The notes beneath the pieces were generated by a model. It ran no database searches and had not been told where the DNA came from. It saw only the letters and a list, made by a program, of their open reading frames with translations. The position numbers and the translations under genes are program-made. From the NCBI RefSeq assembly GCF_030014955.1, contig NZ_JAGRPV010000001.1, positions 2,976,001-3,040,000 of the forward strand: DNA of 64,000 nucleotides, read 5' to 3'. Of the stretch, positions 18,552 to 28,241 are shown piece by piece (the stretch's first letter is position 1; each line of letters begins with the position of its first letter). Source of the DNA: Cohnella hashimotonis (GTDB taxonomy: Bacteria > Bacillota > Bacilli > Paenibacillales > Paenibacillaceae).

Positions 18552-20360
18552 TTAGTCGATCTTTTCCAGCCAAATTTGCTTAAAGTCGATCCATCCCTGC
18601 GGGCTGAAGCTCGCGCCCTTGACGGAGGGATGCATTTGCGTGCTCATACGGCGATGGTGCAAAAAGACGAGATAGCATTCATCGCGCAACCGCGTTTCGA
18701 TCTCTCGCATATGGCTGCGGCGCTCCTCGGCGCTGTAGGCGGCCAGCGCACGATCGATACGCTCGACGATCCAAGCCTTGAGCGTCGCATTCAGATAAGC
18801 GCCGGTCAAGCAGGCATCGTGCTCGTACATGTCGATCTCGCAAACCTCGTCCTCGGCCAGAACAATGCCGGATACGGTGAGGTCGCCGCTCGTGATGACG
18901 GCCGGATCGGCGGACTGCTTCCAGTCGGCCACGAACAGTTCGACGCGAACGCCGTATTTTTCTAGTCGCGCCGCGATCCATTGACCGTCCAACTCGTATT
19001 TTTCGTGGACGAACAACCGGAGCGTTTCTCCGTCGTAGCCCGACGCGCGAAGCGCATCCCGGATTTGCGGCTCGCTCGCCGGCCTGGCAATGAACTTCAA
19101 GCTGTCCTCGGGCCGAATGCAGTAGGCCGGGAGCGCACGCTCCCCGCCGAGATCGGCCTGCATGGCCACGGGGTCGAGCATCAGGCGGACGGCACTTCGG
19201 AACGCTTCGTTTTGCTGCCAGCCGTCTTTGATCGTATTCCAGGTCAGCATCGTGCACCCATTGCACAGTCTGGCGAGCGCCTGCCAGTCCATAGGCGGAT
19301 CCAGGCCGGGGTCTTCTTCCTCGCCGGCCGGCGCACGCATGACGGAGGGCATTCCGATCGTGGAACGTTCACGGCAGTCCTCGGGCATGATGACGATGTC
19401 TACGACATCGAGAAACGGCCGGCCGGCATAGTAAGCCGTATTGGCGCTAAGCTCGATCCGATGGGGCGACAGCGTGACGATCCGGAACGCGCCGGTTCCG
19501 ATCGGCAGGCGCCAGTATGCCTCGCCCAGGCCGCACAAGTCGTTCGGCAACACGGAGGCTGCGGCAGCGCACAGGAACCGGTCGAAAATCCGATTCGGCC
19601 GCGAGAGCGAGAAGCGCACGGTACGTGCCCCGATCGCCTCTACGCTCGCCAGACTGCGCATCATCCAGCTGTTCGGCACGCCGGGCTGCCGCAGCCGCTC
19701 GAAAGTAAAAACGACGTCCTCGCTCGTCAGTTCTCGCCCATCGTGAAATTGCACGCCTTTCCGCAAGAAAAAGGTCCATTCCGTGCCGGCGGGATTCGAG
19801 TTCCAGGCGTGCGCGATGCCCGGTACGATCCGGCCCAGCGATTCGTCGAAGGTGACGAGACGATCGAAAATGTGATACATCAGGTGGCCGTCGAACGCGA
19901 AATTGGCGCAGGCCGGATCGAGCGTCTGCACCTGCCGGTAGACGGGAATCCGAAGCGTGTCGCAGTCGCTGAGCCCCCTGACCGTTTCCTTTTGGTAGCC
20001 GAACCGCACGTTCAGCCAGTCGATAAACCGGCCCTTGACGTCGGTGCCTTCGCCGAAGCTCGCGATGAGATCGAACGACATGCGGTAGTCGCCACGCTCC
20101 GCCTTGCCGGTCGCCAATTCGAATAAAAACGGCTCTTTGTCCGCTTTGAACACAATACGGGAGCGGTTGCCGCGTCCTCGGCCGGGCAGCCAGTCTATAA
20201 GGCCGTCCTCCTCGAGTTTTTTGAGCACCAGCTTGGCGTTGCGCGGCGTGCAATACAAGGTCTCGGCCAGCTCCTCAAGCGTTGTCTCGACCGGGTCGCC
20301 CAAGGCGCGCCCGCTTCCATACCGGTCGAAAAGGGTCAAGTACCGTTCCGATGCCAGCAC
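18552..20360 (-). CDS. SgrR-like transcriptional regulator with solute-binding domain
   Basis: The 602-residue protein has an N-terminal winged-helix part (~20-75, ETTLEELAETLYCTPRNAKL) as in SgrR, then a family-5 extracellular solute-binding fold (~130-590) with hallmark segments LDPACANFAFDGHLMYHIFDRLV and EWTFFLRKGVQFHDG. No signal peptide is present, so the binding domain is cytoplasmic and probably senses a ligand. GTG 20360 has GGAAGGAG ten nt upstream. Enteric SgrR controls the SgrS sugar-phosphate response, but Bacillota homologues are often beside transporters; none is adjacent here. Ligand unknown. Confidence 0.88.
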   Translation of the reverse strand: MLASERYLTLFDRYGSGRALGDPVETTLEELAETLYCTPRNAKLVLKKLEEDGLIDWLPGRGRGNRSRIVFKADKEPFLFELATGKAERGDYRMSFDLIASFGEGTDVKGRFIDWLNVRFGYQKETVRGLSDCDTLRIPVYRQVQTLDPACANFAFDGHLMYHIFDRLVTFDESLGRIVPGIAHAWNSNPAGTEWTFFLRKGVQFHDGRELTSEDVVFTFERLRQPGVPNSWMMRSLASVEAIGARTVRFSLSRPNRIFDRFLCAAAASVLPNDLCGLGEAYWRLPIGTGAFRIVTLSPHRIELSANTAYYAGRPFLDVVDIVIMPEDCRERSTIGMPSVMRAPAGEEEDPGLDPPMDWQALARLCNGCTMLTWNTIKDGWQQNEAFRSAVRLMLDPVAMQADLGGERALPAYCIRPEDSLKFIARPASEPQIRDALRASGYDGETLRLFVHEKYELDGQWIAARLEKYGVRVELFVADWKQSADPAVITSGDLTVSGIVLAEDEVCEIDMYEHDACLTGAYLNATLKAWIVERIDRALAAYSAEERRSHMREIETRLRDECYLVFLHHRRMSTQMHPSVKGASFSPQGWIDFKQIWLEKID

Positions 20361-20533
20361 CCTAAACCAACTCCTTCCATGATGTCGCCGTTTGTTTTTA
20401 CGTTAAAAGGGGAAATCGATTGCTTGCATTATACGCTTTTTATCCTCTTTTGGACATCGCATAATGAAGACATCGATCAAACGCGCTGGCATTGCGAAAA
20501 AGCAGGCGGCGGGAATAGGGGAGGCGCACGACT

Positions 20534-20695
20534 ATGCTGGATATTCAATACACGCTCGAAAAGCTTGCTGAATACCGGGAGCTCGGGCATCGGGAAGAAG
20601 CGGCAGGCTTCGATGAGGCCAGGTTAGGAGGCAGCGGCCGGAAGCGGGTTCGCTATTCATTTCTGACGATGCTCTCCTCGCTGATCGGAAGATAA
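20534..20695 (+). CDS. Small protein of 53 residues, unknown
   Basis: ATG 20534 is preceded by GGGGAGG at a normal distance, the frame codes for 53 residues (MLDIQYTLEKLAEYRELG at the N-terminus, then basic GSGRKRVRYSFLTMLSSLIG), and a terminator hairpin begins directly at the stop codon. This trio supports a real short gene. The N-terminal part looks amphipathic-helical and the C-terminus has a short hydrophobic stretch. I do not recognise a family. Confidence 0.7.
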   Translation: MLDIQYTLEKLAEYRELGHREEAAGFDEARLGGSGRKRVRYSFLTMLSSLIGR

Positions 20696-20722
20696 GGCAG
20701 CCCGCCGGGGCTGCTTTCTTTG
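20696..20722 (+). terminator. Rho-independent terminator after the 53-residue gene
   Basis: GCAGCCC-GCCG-GGGCTGC forms a 7-bp stem immediately after the stop codon and continues into TTTCTTTG. Confidence 0.85.
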
Positions 20723-20832
20723 ATTGCGCCGGGCGTCGGGAGTGCGCTTGCGTTATAATGAAGGAACACATGCACAGCGAGACGCGACGCTTCTGCCAGC
20801 GCTCCGACACAAGAAAAGAGGAAACCTTTACG

Positions 20833-21336
20833 ATGATCGCATCACCCAAACCGATCTCTGCGTCCAGGTCCGTGCTGACCGAGATGCTGTTCCCAGGCGA
20901 TACGAATTACCACGGTACGATGTTCGGCGGCACGCTCATGCAATATATCGATAAAATAGCGACGATCGCGGCAATGAGGCATTGCCATATGCCTGTCGTG
21001 ACGGTGTCTCAGGACAGCCTCGACTTCCTGTCGCCTATTCGCGTAGGCGAAGCGTTCGAGCTCGAGGCGTGCGTGACCTGGACGCATCGCAGCTCGATGG
21101 AGATTTACTGCGTCGTTCGCGCGGAGGATTTGTTCACGGGCGAGCGGAGACTGACGGTCACGGCGTTCAGCACGTTCGTCGCGCTCGGGGAGGACGGCAA
21201 GTCCGCGCCGGTGCCCGGCGTCTATCCCGAGACCGAGGAGGAGCGATTGCTCCACGAGAGCGCCCGAACCCGCTACGAGCAGCGACAGCTGCGTCGGAGC
21301 CAGCGTTACTCGTCGACAGATGGACGGGACAAATGA
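20833..21336 (+). CDS. Acyl-CoA thioesterase, hotdog fold
   Basis: From ATG 20833 the product is 167 residues. It matches the YkhA/YciA-type acyl-CoA hydrolase family: [32 protein letters not shown] near the N-terminus holds the catalytic Asn/His region and the acidic residue on the hotdog helix, followed by [21 protein letters not shown]. It hydrolyses acyl-CoA thioesters in the cytoplasm. The frame opens earlier (20758), but AGAGGAAA before 20833 and the family's usual N-terminus favour the later start. The C-terminal 25 residues are basic and variable. Confidence 0.9.
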   Translation: MIASPKPISASRSVLTEMLFPGDTNYHGTMFGGTLMQYIDKIATIAAMRHCHMPVVTVSQDSLDFLSPIRVGEAFELEACVTWTHRSSMEIYCVVRAEDLFTGERRLTVTAFSTFVALGEDGKSAPVPGVYPETEEERLLHESARTRYEQRQLRRSQRYSSTDGRDK

Positions 21337-21379
21337 TACAATCGGGGAACAACGTTACAATGAAAAGGTGAGACGTCTC

Positions 21380-22174
21380 TTGCGTAATTATTTGGATCTG
21401 TTACAGGATATTTTGGACCGAGGCACGGAGAAGGGGGATCGTACGGGCACCGGCACGATCAGCGTATTCGGCAGGCAGCTCAGGTTCGATCTGCAGGAAG
21501 GCTTCCCCCTCGTCACGACCAAGCGGATCCATTTGAAAAGCGTCGTACACGAGCTGCTCTGGTTCCTGAGCGGCGATACCAACATTCGTTATCTCAAGGA
21601 AAACGGCGTTTCTATCTGGGACGAATGGGCTGACGAGAACGGCGACCTTGGTCCGGTCTACGGCTCGCAATGGCGTGCATGGGAGACGCCCGACGGACGT
21701 ACGATCGACCAGATCGCGCAGGTCGTGGAGTCCATCAAGCATAACCCTGAATCGCGCCGCCATCTGGTCAGCGCCTGGAACGTCGCCGAGATTGACCGCA
21801 TGAAGCTGCCGCCGTGCCACTTCGTCTTTCAATTTTACGTAGCGGAAGGAAAGCTCTCGTGCATGCTGACGATGCGCTCCGTCGATACGTTCCTCGGATT
21901 GCCGTTTAACATCGCCTCGTACGCGCTGCTCACCCACATGGTGGCGCAGCAATGCGGCCTCGAAGTCGGCGAGTTCATCTGGTCGGGCGGGGATGTCCAT
22001 ATTTACGCCAATCACCTCGAGCAGGTGAAGCTGCAGCTCACGCGAGAGCCGCTGCCGCTGCCCAAGCTCGTCATCCGCAGCAAGCCCGACTCGATTTTCG
22101 ATTACAAATTCGAGGATTTCGAATTTGAGGGCTACGAGCATCACCCGGCAATCAAGGCGCCTGTAGCGATTTAA
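21380..22174 (+). CDS. thyA: Thymidylate synthase
   Basis: The enzyme methylates dUMP to dTMP using methylenetetrahydrofolate. With TTG 21380 the protein is 264 residues, the length of E. coli ThyA, and the catalytic cysteine falls at residue 146 ([12 protein letters not shown]), as in E. coli. AAAAGGTGAG lies 7 nt upstream. Other marks are [18 protein letters not shown] and [12 protein letters not shown]. An ATG-initiated reading from 21320 would add 20 residues not found in the family. folA follows 120 nt downstream; the pair regenerates tetrahydrofolate. Confidence 0.96.
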   Translation: MRNYLDLLQDILDRGTEKGDRTGTGTISVFGRQLRFDLQEGFPLVTTKRIHLKSVVHELLWFLSGDTNIRYLKENGVSIWDEWADENGDLGPVYGSQWRAWETPDGRTIDQIAQVVESIKHNPESRRHLVSAWNVAEIDRMKLPPCHFVFQFYVAEGKLSCMLTMRSVDTFLGLPFNIASYALLTHMVAQQCGLEVGEFIWSGGDVHIYANHLEQVKLQLTREPLPLPKLVIRSKPDSIFDYKFEDFEFEGYEHHPAIKAPVAI

Positions 22175-22222
22175 GCTCGGCGCATCCTGCCCGCGATTTG
22201 TCGAAAAACAGTCGTTTTTTGG

Positions 22223-22251
22223 TTGATAGTCGCCGCGGAGCATCGTATGTT
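22223..22251 (+). promoter_or_regulatory. Possible promoter of folA
   Basis: TTGATA at 22223-22228 and TATGTT at 22246-22251 are 17 bp apart in the thyA-folA gap, 43 bp before the folA start. The minus-10 match is imperfect, so folA may also be read from thyA. Confidence 0.45.
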
Positions 22252-22294
22252 ATGATAGTTACACAAATGAACGATAGCAGGGAGGCGATGGCGC

Positions 22295-22816
22295 ATGTCC
22301 GTCACGTTAATTGCCGCCGTCGCGAAGAACGGCGTCATCGGGGCGGATAACGCCCTGCCTTGGCGTCTGAAGGACGAGATGGCCTATTTCAAGGCCCAGA
22401 CGATGGGTAAGCCCGTACTGATGGGGAGCAAGACGTTCCGTTCGCTGCCCAAGCCGCTGGCCGGCCGTACCAATGTCATTTTGTCCAAAACGATGACCGA
22501 AGCGCCGGAAGACTGCGTCATTGTCCGATCCGTCGCGGAAGCGCTCGAACGCTATGGCGCCGACGAGTTGATGGTTGCCGGCGGCGCCGACGTTTACGCG
22601 CAGCTGCTGCCCTATGCGGACCGGCTGCTGCTCTCGGAGCTGTCGGAGGATGTGGACGGCGATGCCGTATTTCCGACCTTCGACCGCTCGGACTGGATTG
22701 TTGCATCCAGCGCGTCACAAGCGGCCAACGAACGTAATCCGATCGCTTTTAAGATGGTCGTCTACGAGCGCCGCGCAGCGGAAAGTGCAAACAATAGAGG
22801 GGATAATCCATTCTGA
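22295..22816 (+). CDS. folA: Dihydrofolate reductase
   Basis: This 173-residue protein reduces dihydrofolate with NADPH. It has ADNALPWRLKDEMAYFKAQT (~17-36; Trp and the active-site acidic residue), GKPVLMGSKTFRSLPKPLAGRTNVILS (NADPH-binding), and VAGGADVYAQLLP (~93). The start follows AGGGAGG. It sits after thyA, the standard pairing. Nothing suggests a resistance variant; the fold and length are those of a chromosomal enzyme (dfrA is a synonym). Confidence 0.95.
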   Translation: MSVTLIAAVAKNGVIGADNALPWRLKDEMAYFKAQTMGKPVLMGSKTFRSLPKPLAGRTNVILSKTMTEAPEDCVIVRSVAEALERYGADELMVAGGADVYAQLLPYADRLLLSELSEDVDGDAVFPTFDRSDWIVASSASQAANERNPIAFKMVVYERRAAESANNRGDNPF

Positions 22817-22920
22817 TGACAAGGATCGTCAGGTAAGATGGTCTATCATATATAACGGTGTCCGACCCGGCGGGATGATCCGGTCAGACACGCGAATTAC
22901 CGACAGATGGAGGAAATGGG

Positions 22921-24411
22921 ATGTCGACGCCTACGGGATTTATGGAATATCAACGCGAGCTGCCAAGCGATCGCGACCCCCTTGAACGGATCAAGGACTG
23001 GAACGAGTTCCACCGCATGTTCTCCGAGGAACAGCTGCGCACCCAGGGGGCGCGCTGCATGGACTGCGGCACGCCTTACTGCCATACCGGGATGGAGTTG
23101 TCCGGCGGCGCATCGGGCTGCCCGGTCAACAATTTGATACCCGAATGGAACAACCTGATCTACCGCGGACTGTGGAGAGAGGCTTACGAGCGTCTGGCCA
23201 AGACGAACAACTTCCCCGAGTTCACGGGCCGCGTCTGTCCCGCGCCTTGCGAAGGTTCCTGTACCGTCGGTCTTATCGGCGATCCGGTAACGATCAAGAC
23301 GATCGAGCAAGCGATCATCGACCGTGCCTTCGAAGAGGGCTGGGTGGTGCCCCAGCCTCCGAAGCAGCGTACGGGCAAGCGCGTCGCTGTCGTCGGTTCC
23401 GGACCGGCAGGTCTGGCTGCAGCCGCTCAGCTTAACAAGGCCGGACACAGCGTGACGGTATTCGAGCGTGCGGACCGCCCGGGCGGCCTGCTCACCTACG
23501 GCATCCCGACTATGAAGCTCGAGAAGCATATCGTCCAGCGCCGCGTCGATCTGCTCGCCGAAGAGGGCATTCAATTCGTTACCAACACTGAGATCGGCAA
23601 GGACATTTCCGCCAAGCAGCTGGCGGAAGAGTACGATTCGATCATCCTGTGCGGCGGAGCGACGAAGGCGCGCGGGCTCGGTCCGGTCGAAGGCGCGAAC
23701 CTCAAGGGAATCCATCAGGCGATGGATTACTTGAACGGCACGATCAAGAGCTATCTCGACTCCAATCTCGAGGACGGCAATTACATTTCGGGCAAGGACA
23801 AGCATGTCATCGTCATCGGCGGCGGCGACACGGGTACGGACTGCGTCGCTACCGCGCTGCGTCACGGCTGCACGAGCGTCTCCCAGTTCGGCACGCACGC
23901 CAAGGCGCCGCTCACGCGCGACCAGATCAACAACCCTTGGCCGGAATACCCGAACGTGTACACGCTCGATTATGCGCATGAAGAGGCGAAGGTTCTGTAC
24001 GGCGAAGACCCTCGCGCATTCTCGGTGCTGACAAAGAAGTTCGTCGGCGACGAAGACGGCAACGTCAAAGAACTCCACACCGTGCAAATCCGCCGGTATA
24101 TCGACGAGTCGGGCCGCAAAGTATACGAGGAGATTCCCGGTACGGAGAAGGTATGGCCGGCCGATCTCGTTCTCGTTGCCGTCGGCTTCGAAGGACCGGA
24201 ATCGACCCTTATCGAACAGCTTGGCCTGGAGACGGACCGCAGAACGAACGTAAAGGCCGCTTACGGCAAGTATAAGACGAGCGTCGACAAAGTGTTCGCC
24301 GCCGGCGACATGCGCCGCGGCCAGAGTCTTATCGTATGGGCGATCAACGAAGGCCGCGAGGCAGCCCGCGAAGTCGACCGCTATCTGATGGGCTCGACAA
24401 TGCTGCCTTAA
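22921..24411 (+). CDS. gltD: Glutamate synthase small (beta) subunit
   Basis: The 496-residue subunit feeds electrons from NADPH to the GltB subunit for glutamate formation from glutamine and 2-oxoglutarate. N-terminal cysteines for the Fe-S clusters are present ([14 protein letters not shown], ~39-52, and [12 protein letters not shown], ~104-115), then FAD-binding [17 protein letters not shown] (~160) and NADPH-binding [17 protein letters not shown] (~300). GGAGGAA precedes ATG 22921. No gltB is adjacent, which departs from the usual gltBD order; it may act with a distant GltB or as a stand-alone oxidoreductase of the same family. Confidence 0.93.
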   Translation: MSTPTGFMEYQRELPSDRDPLERIKDWNEFHRMFSEEQLRTQGARCMDCGTPYCHTGMELSGGASGCPVNNLIPEWNNLIYRGLWREAYERLAKTNNFPEFTGRVCPAPCEGSCTVGLIGDPVTIKTIEQAIIDRAFEEGWVVPQPPKQRTGKRVAVVGSGPAGLAAAAQLNKAGHSVTVFERADRPGGLLTYGIPTMKLEKHIVQRRVDLLAEEGIQFVTNTEIGKDISAKQLAEEYDSIILCGGATKARGLGPVEGANLKGIHQAMDYLNGTIKSYLDSNLEDGNYISGKDKHVIVIGGGDTGTDCVATALRHGCTSVSQFGTHAKAPLTRDQINNPWPEYPNVYTLDYAHEEAKVLYGEDPRAFSVLTKKFVGDEDGNVKELHTVQIRRYIDESGRKVYEEIPGTEKVWPADLVLVAVGFEGPESTLIEQLGLETDRRTNVKAAYGKYKTSVDKVFAAGDMRRGQSLIVWAINEGREAAREVDRYLMGSTMLP

Positions 24412-24514
24412 GGTTAAACGCGCCAGGCATTTATAAATTCAGGGTCGTACCCGATTCGTCTTCGATGCGAAGCCGGCGGGTGACGACCCTTTATTGCGGA
24501 CGGAGGAGAATTCG

Positions 24515-24829
24515 ATGTTTCGATACGGCGACGATCTGCCAAGGGAGCTCAAGTTTACGGGATTCGAAGCAAGCGTCGACAGACGCGACGGACAATGGAT
24601 CGATGCGGAGCTTAGGCTTTGCGTGGATGCGTCAACCCCGCTGCCGGACGATGTCATCGATCTGACGGCGCTTGTCGTGTGCACGCACGCCGGGCACCCG
24701 ATCCAGATCGAAGCGCTCGACGAAGGGTGCGATTGCGAGTACCAGTTCACGATGTTCGAGAAAGAGCAGATCGAACGCTATGTTCGCAGCGAAGAGATGC
24801 AGGCTAGGATCGCAGCAGCTTCGCGTTAA
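24515..24829 (+). CDS. Conserved hypothetical protein, 104 residues
   Basis: ATG 24515 has GGAGGAGAA upstream at good spacing. The product is acidic, with segments DDLPRELKFTGFEASVDRRD and DVIDLTALVVCTHAGHPIQ, and a cysteine pair in DEGCDCEYQFTMFEKEQIERY. No signal peptide or membrane helix is seen. It lies ~100 nt after gltD and ~120 nt before the membrane GH73-like gene. I do not recognise a characterised family. Confidence 0.75.
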   Translation: MFRYGDDLPRELKFTGFEASVDRRDGQWIDAELRLCVDASTPLPDDVIDLTALVVCTHAGHPIQIEALDEGCDCEYQFTMFEKEQIERYVRSEEMQARIAAASR

Positions 24830-24951
24830 GTTTGAGCCGGGGGCGGGTCGCACGCGAGCGCGCTTTTTCAGGTCGCGGCCTTATGCTAAACTATGGAAGG
24901 CAGTAGTCGGACTCGGGAAGCAAGCATCGGGCGGAGGAGGCGAGACGCATC

Positions 24952-26091
24952 ATGGCAGGGGCTGCATTGTTGACGCCGGGAGACGTATCGGTCATCAGGC
25001 GTTACGTTCGAACCAAATATGCGCCGATGCCCGCCGCCAATCAGGCGGAGATCATCGCCGATGCGATCGTGCGTACGATTCGCAAGCGTCTGCCCGAATG
25101 GCCGGAAGCGCTCCGGGCAGACGTGGCGGACCGCCTGGTGGCGTCCTGCGTCGTTGGCGAGCAGCGAGAGGTCTACCCGACCGACGTGCTGCGCGTTTGC
25201 GGCGATCTGGCGCTTGCGGACGAAGCGCATGCGATCAGCTTGCTGGGATGGTTAAACGATTGGACGGACGATGTTTGGACGCTGGACCGGATTGCCGATC
25301 GTACCGAACAGGGGCTTGTATTGAGGTCTGATCCGGCGGAAATGCTTTTTACTCGCGCAACGTCAATTGATAGCGCTTCACATATCAACGTCTCCCGGAG
25401 CAACGCGAACCTGAAAGCAAAAAGCGGCATTAACGCCGACGCTGCGCATGCCGATACAGCCGTCAACGACAGCGCCACGCCTAGAACAGGCTGGCTGTCG
25501 CCAGCCGCCTTGCGGCCGCTAGTTCTGGCGGCTATGACGCTGCTTACGCTTGCGGGTATTCTCTTGGCGACGATGCAGCGCAGCGATCGCGCAGCACAAT
25601 CGCCGCGTTCCAACTTTATCGCAGACGAGGCAGCCTTTCAGCCAGCCCCCAATCAAACCGATGACTCGGCTCCTTTTGCATATGCGCCGTTCGATACGGA
25701 GGCGGTGAGGACCTACCTTGCCGGCCGGAATTCGTTGCTGGCCGAACGTCCATATTTCGAAGCGATCGTCGAAAGCGCCCGCCGGCATGGCATCGATCCG
25801 CTGCTTTTGTTCGCGGTGGCCGGACAAGAGCAGGGCTTCGTCCCGAAGTCCGCCAAAAAGGCGAAACAAATCGCGAACAATCCGTTTAACGTCTTTAACA
25901 GCTGGGAGACGTACAATACGAACATTAGCGATTCGTCGGGCATCGCGGCAAAGCTGCTAGCGAAGCTCGCGGCCGGCATACCCGAAGGCGAAGAACCGTT
26001 CGCCTGGATGAACCGGACCTATGCGGAGGACCCGCGATGGTCGGACGGTGTACGCGCGATTTACGACAAATTAATATCGCTTGGCCGGTGA
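24952..26091 (+). CDS. Single-pass membrane protein with glucosaminidase-like C-terminal domain
   Basis: The 379-residue protein has a cytoplasmic helical N-terminal part (~1-165), one membrane helix (~186-206, ALRPLVLAAMTLLTLAGILL), a polar linker and an extracytoplasmic C-terminal domain (~270-375). That domain reads LLFAVAGQEQGFVPKSAKKA then IANNPFNVFNSW, which resembles lysozyme/GH73-type N-acetylglucosaminidases, where the Glu of GQEQ would be the acid. A peptidoglycan target is likely but inferred. The stop is followed after 38 nt by an unknown gene on the same strand. Confidence 0.7.
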   Translation: MAGAALLTPGDVSVIRRYVRTKYAPMPAANQAEIIADAIVRTIRKRLPEWPEALRADVADRLVASCVVGEQREVYPTDVLRVCGDLALADEAHAISLLGWLNDWTDDVWTLDRIADRTEQGLVLRSDPAEMLFTRATSIDSASHINVSRSNANLKAKSGINADAAHADTAVNDSATPRTGWLSPAALRPLVLAAMTLLTLAGILLATMQRSDRAAQSPRSNFIADEAAFQPAPNQTDDSAPFAYAPFDTEAVRTYLAGRNSLLAERPYFEAIVESARRHGIDPLLLFAVAGQEQGFVPKSAKKAKQIANNPFNVFNSWETYNTNISDSSGIAAKLLAKLAAGIPEGEEPFAWMNRTYAEDPRWSDGVRAIYDKLISLGR

Positions 26092-26129
26092 CAAGAGCGG
26101 GAGAAGGACCAACAGGAGGCGGGACTTTT

Positions 26130-27107
26130 ATGACGGATCGCGCGCTTTTAGAGAAGGGACTGGCCGTTATCGCATCATGCCGCCGGCGGACGGGCGATAT
26201 ATGGGATGCACACTTTGGCGCGGCGGCGATCGCCGCTTATTTTTTTATCGCCGAAAATCGGCTGGAAGCCGATGTCGCGCGCAAAATCGCCGATCAAGCC
26301 GATCGGATGGTGTCGGAACATCTCGAAGAGCCGGCAGGCCGCTGTCAACCGGATCGGACAGCATCGGAAAATAAAACGATGCGCAGTGCGAGCGAATGCG
26401 AACGCGCGATTGCGCAGGCGCTGGAAGAGACGATCGACGGCTTGCACTGGGTCGGTCACAACACGATTTATGCGGCAGCAAGTTTAAAGGCGATTCGCGA
26501 ATTGGACGGATGGGCCGAACCGGAGGATACAAAAGAAATGGCGGAGCTGCTCCGTTCTTTTAAAGGGAAGATTCCCGGACGCTCCTGGATCGGCTACAAA
26601 ACGTCCGAGGTCAAGACGCTGGCGCTGCCTGAGATGGACGGCCCGGCAGCCATCGAAGACGGCGCAGCGCTTTCGCGCGCCATCCTGCGAGAGCTGACGG
26701 CCTTCGAGACGATCTACAAGGCGGAAGCCCATCACGATCTGATCGGCCACATGCTGACCTTTTCGCATGCGCTGGTCACGCTTGAAGAGCTAGGATATCC
26801 TGACTTGTTCAAAAGGGGGCTTGTGCCGCTGTTCAAGCTGGTTCAAGCGCTGCGGGCAAGCCGGAATATACGTCCCGGCGACCCTGTTAAGCTATACTCG
26901 CCCGTCGACCGCGAGCCGCTCGCTCCGGCGCAGCCGTCGTCCTCGCTGCCGACCGAGTCCGAATTCTGGGACAAGGATCGAAGCGGGGACGCCTGGGATT
27001 TTGGCCATGCCTTCAAGTTCCCTTACAGCTTTTATCATCTGATCGCCTGCGCGGGCGGGGCGGACGCCGCCGCCTTCGAGCGCTTCAGGCAAATCGTCGG
27101 ACCCTAA
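26130..27107 (+). CDS. Conserved protein of unknown function, 325 residues
   Basis: ATG 26130 follows AGGAGG. The product is predicted soluble and mostly helical, with notable segments GDIWDAHFGAAAIAAYFFIAEN (~21-42), GLHWVGHNTIYAAASLKAI (~107-125) and a C-terminal DAWDFGHAFKFPYSFYHLIA. Several histidines (HWVGH, AEAHHDLIGHMLTFSHAL, GHAF) could bind metal, or the protein could resemble a helical oxygenase; this is speculation. I do not recognise a family. It follows the glucosaminidase-like gene and is convergent with a HAD gene. Confidence 0.7.
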   Translation: MTDRALLEKGLAVIASCRRRTGDIWDAHFGAAAIAAYFFIAENRLEADVARKIADQADRMVSEHLEEPAGRCQPDRTASENKTMRSASECERAIAQALEETIDGLHWVGHNTIYAAASLKAIRELDGWAEPEDTKEMAELLRSFKGKIPGRSWIGYKTSEVKTLALPEMDGPAAIEDGAALSRAILRELTAFETIYKAEAHHDLIGHMLTFSHALVTLEELGYPDLFKRGLVPLFKLVQALRASRNIRPGDPVKLYSPVDREPLAPAQPSSSLPTESEFWDKDRSGDAWDFGHAFKFPYSFYHLIACAGGADAAAFERFRQIVGP

Positions 27108-27148
27108 TCGCGAGTCGCACCGCTTTAGCCCCATGCTCAGCTCCGACC

Positions 27149-27886
27149 TTAGCCCTGAGCCAAAAACGAGGCGATCGCGGACGGTACCTGTCCAAGCGAG
27201 GACAGCGTGAGGAACGCCCCGCTAGGCTTGGCGCCTGCGATCGGCAGCACGTTGTAGTCCCATTCGCGTTCCTGTTTCAAATAGATAGCATGAAGGCCGC
27301 ATGAAAGTGCGGGCAGGACGTCCGTGCGGACCGAATTGCCGATCATCCAGGTACGATCGATCCGCAGCTTGCGCGAGTGCAAAATTTCCTTGAGCGCTTC
27401 GACATTTTTGTGCAGGCGAATATAAATACGGTCGCGAAAATAGCGTTCCAGACCGGCGGCCTCGATCTTGCGCTTCTGGATATCCGGATCACCGCCCGTA
27501 TATAAGTGAAGCTGATGGCCAGCGGCCGCGAGCGATTCGAGCGTTTCGTGCATATGGGGGTAAGGCTCGGTCTCCTGCTCGAAAACGCTAAGCCCAAGTT
27601 TCCACAGGAGCGTCTCTTCGCCCTCGGATTCGGAGCGACCGTGCAAGGCGCTATAATAGCGGTACGTATCTACGAAGGACTGGGGAAAATGCTCGCTTTT
27701 GAAGCCGACGATCTGCACGCCGGCAATATCGATCTCGCTGTGCTTGGCGAGCACGGCCTGCTTGGTCAGCTCGAACGGCGCGAACCAGGTCGTCATCAGG
27801 TCGGCGAATTGTTCTTGCACGAAATGAAAATATTTGTTGCAGTGGATCAGCGTGTCGTCCAGGTCGAACAGGATGTTCTGCTTCAT
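27149..27886 (-). CDS. HAD-superfamily hydrolase
   Basis: The 245-residue protein begins with the HAD motif I FDLDDTLIHCNKYF (nucleophile Asp9, general acid Asp11), has a helical cap (~15-100), motif II LYTGGD (~129), a lysine at ~155 and motif IV in MIGNSVRTDVLPALSCG (~180-196). It belongs to the phosphatase group close to YjjG/YfnB-type enzymes that hydrolyse small phosphorylated metabolites. GAAGGAG precedes ATG 27886. Substrate not determinable. Confidence 0.88.
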   Translation of the reverse strand: MKQNILFDLDDTLIHCNKYFHFVQEQFADLMTTWFAPFELTKQAVLAKHSEIDIAGVQIVGFKSEHFPQSFVDTYRYYSALHGRSESEGEETLLWKLGLSVFEQETEPYPHMHETLESLAAAGHQLHLYTGGDPDIQKRKIEAAGLERYFRDRIYIRLHKNVEALKEILHSRKLRIDRTWMIGNSVRTDVLPALSCGLHAIYLKQEREWDYNVLPIAGAKPSGAFLTLSSLGQVPSAIASFLAQG

Positions 27887-28063
27887 GTCCGTGGCTCCTT
27901 CGTCAGCTTGCCGCGCCAGGCTGCTTGCAAGTCAAGTCGTGCTGCTGGCATGAATTTATTATGTCTAACCGGAGGGTGTTTGTAAATGCGCGGGGCGGGC
28001 AACCTAATCGGGCAGTCGGGCTCTGCCCCGATCATTGAAGCATCCTATGGAGGTGAGTCGGAT

Positions 28064-28201
28064 ATGCCGCCGTATCAAGGACCTAAAGCAGGAGCGAAGA
28101 GCATTACAGCCGGAGGACGCGGAAAAAGCCAGGCGACGAAGCTGGACAAGATGTCCCGCCTGCCGCCCAGCTTGAACGGTATCGACAAAAACCTGCCTTG
28201 A
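28064..28201 (+). CDS. Small basic protein, 45 residues
   Basis: The frame opens at 27986, but GGAGGTGAG at 28047-28055 places the start at ATG 28064, giving 45 residues rich in Gly, Lys, Ser and Pro (MPPYQGPKAGAKSITAGG at the start). No hydrophobic core, membrane helix or signal peptide is visible, so it may be disordered. A GC-rich hairpin at 28217-28237 follows. Unrecognised; could be a spore-associated basic peptide, but nothing in the sequence proves this. Confidence 0.6.
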   Translation: MPPYQGPKAGAKSITAGGRGKSQATKLDKMSRLPPSLNGIDKNLP

Positions 28202-28216
28202 TCGTCATGCGCCAGC

Positions 28217-28237
28217 ATGCCGGGGCTGAGCCCCGGC
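28217..28237. terminator. Hairpin between convergent small genes
   Basis: TGCCGGGG and CCCCGGCA enclose the loop CTGAG between the convergent genes at 28064 and 28242. There is no T-run, so it is a weak terminator candidate. Confidence 0.5.
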
Positions 28238-28241
28238 ACGC

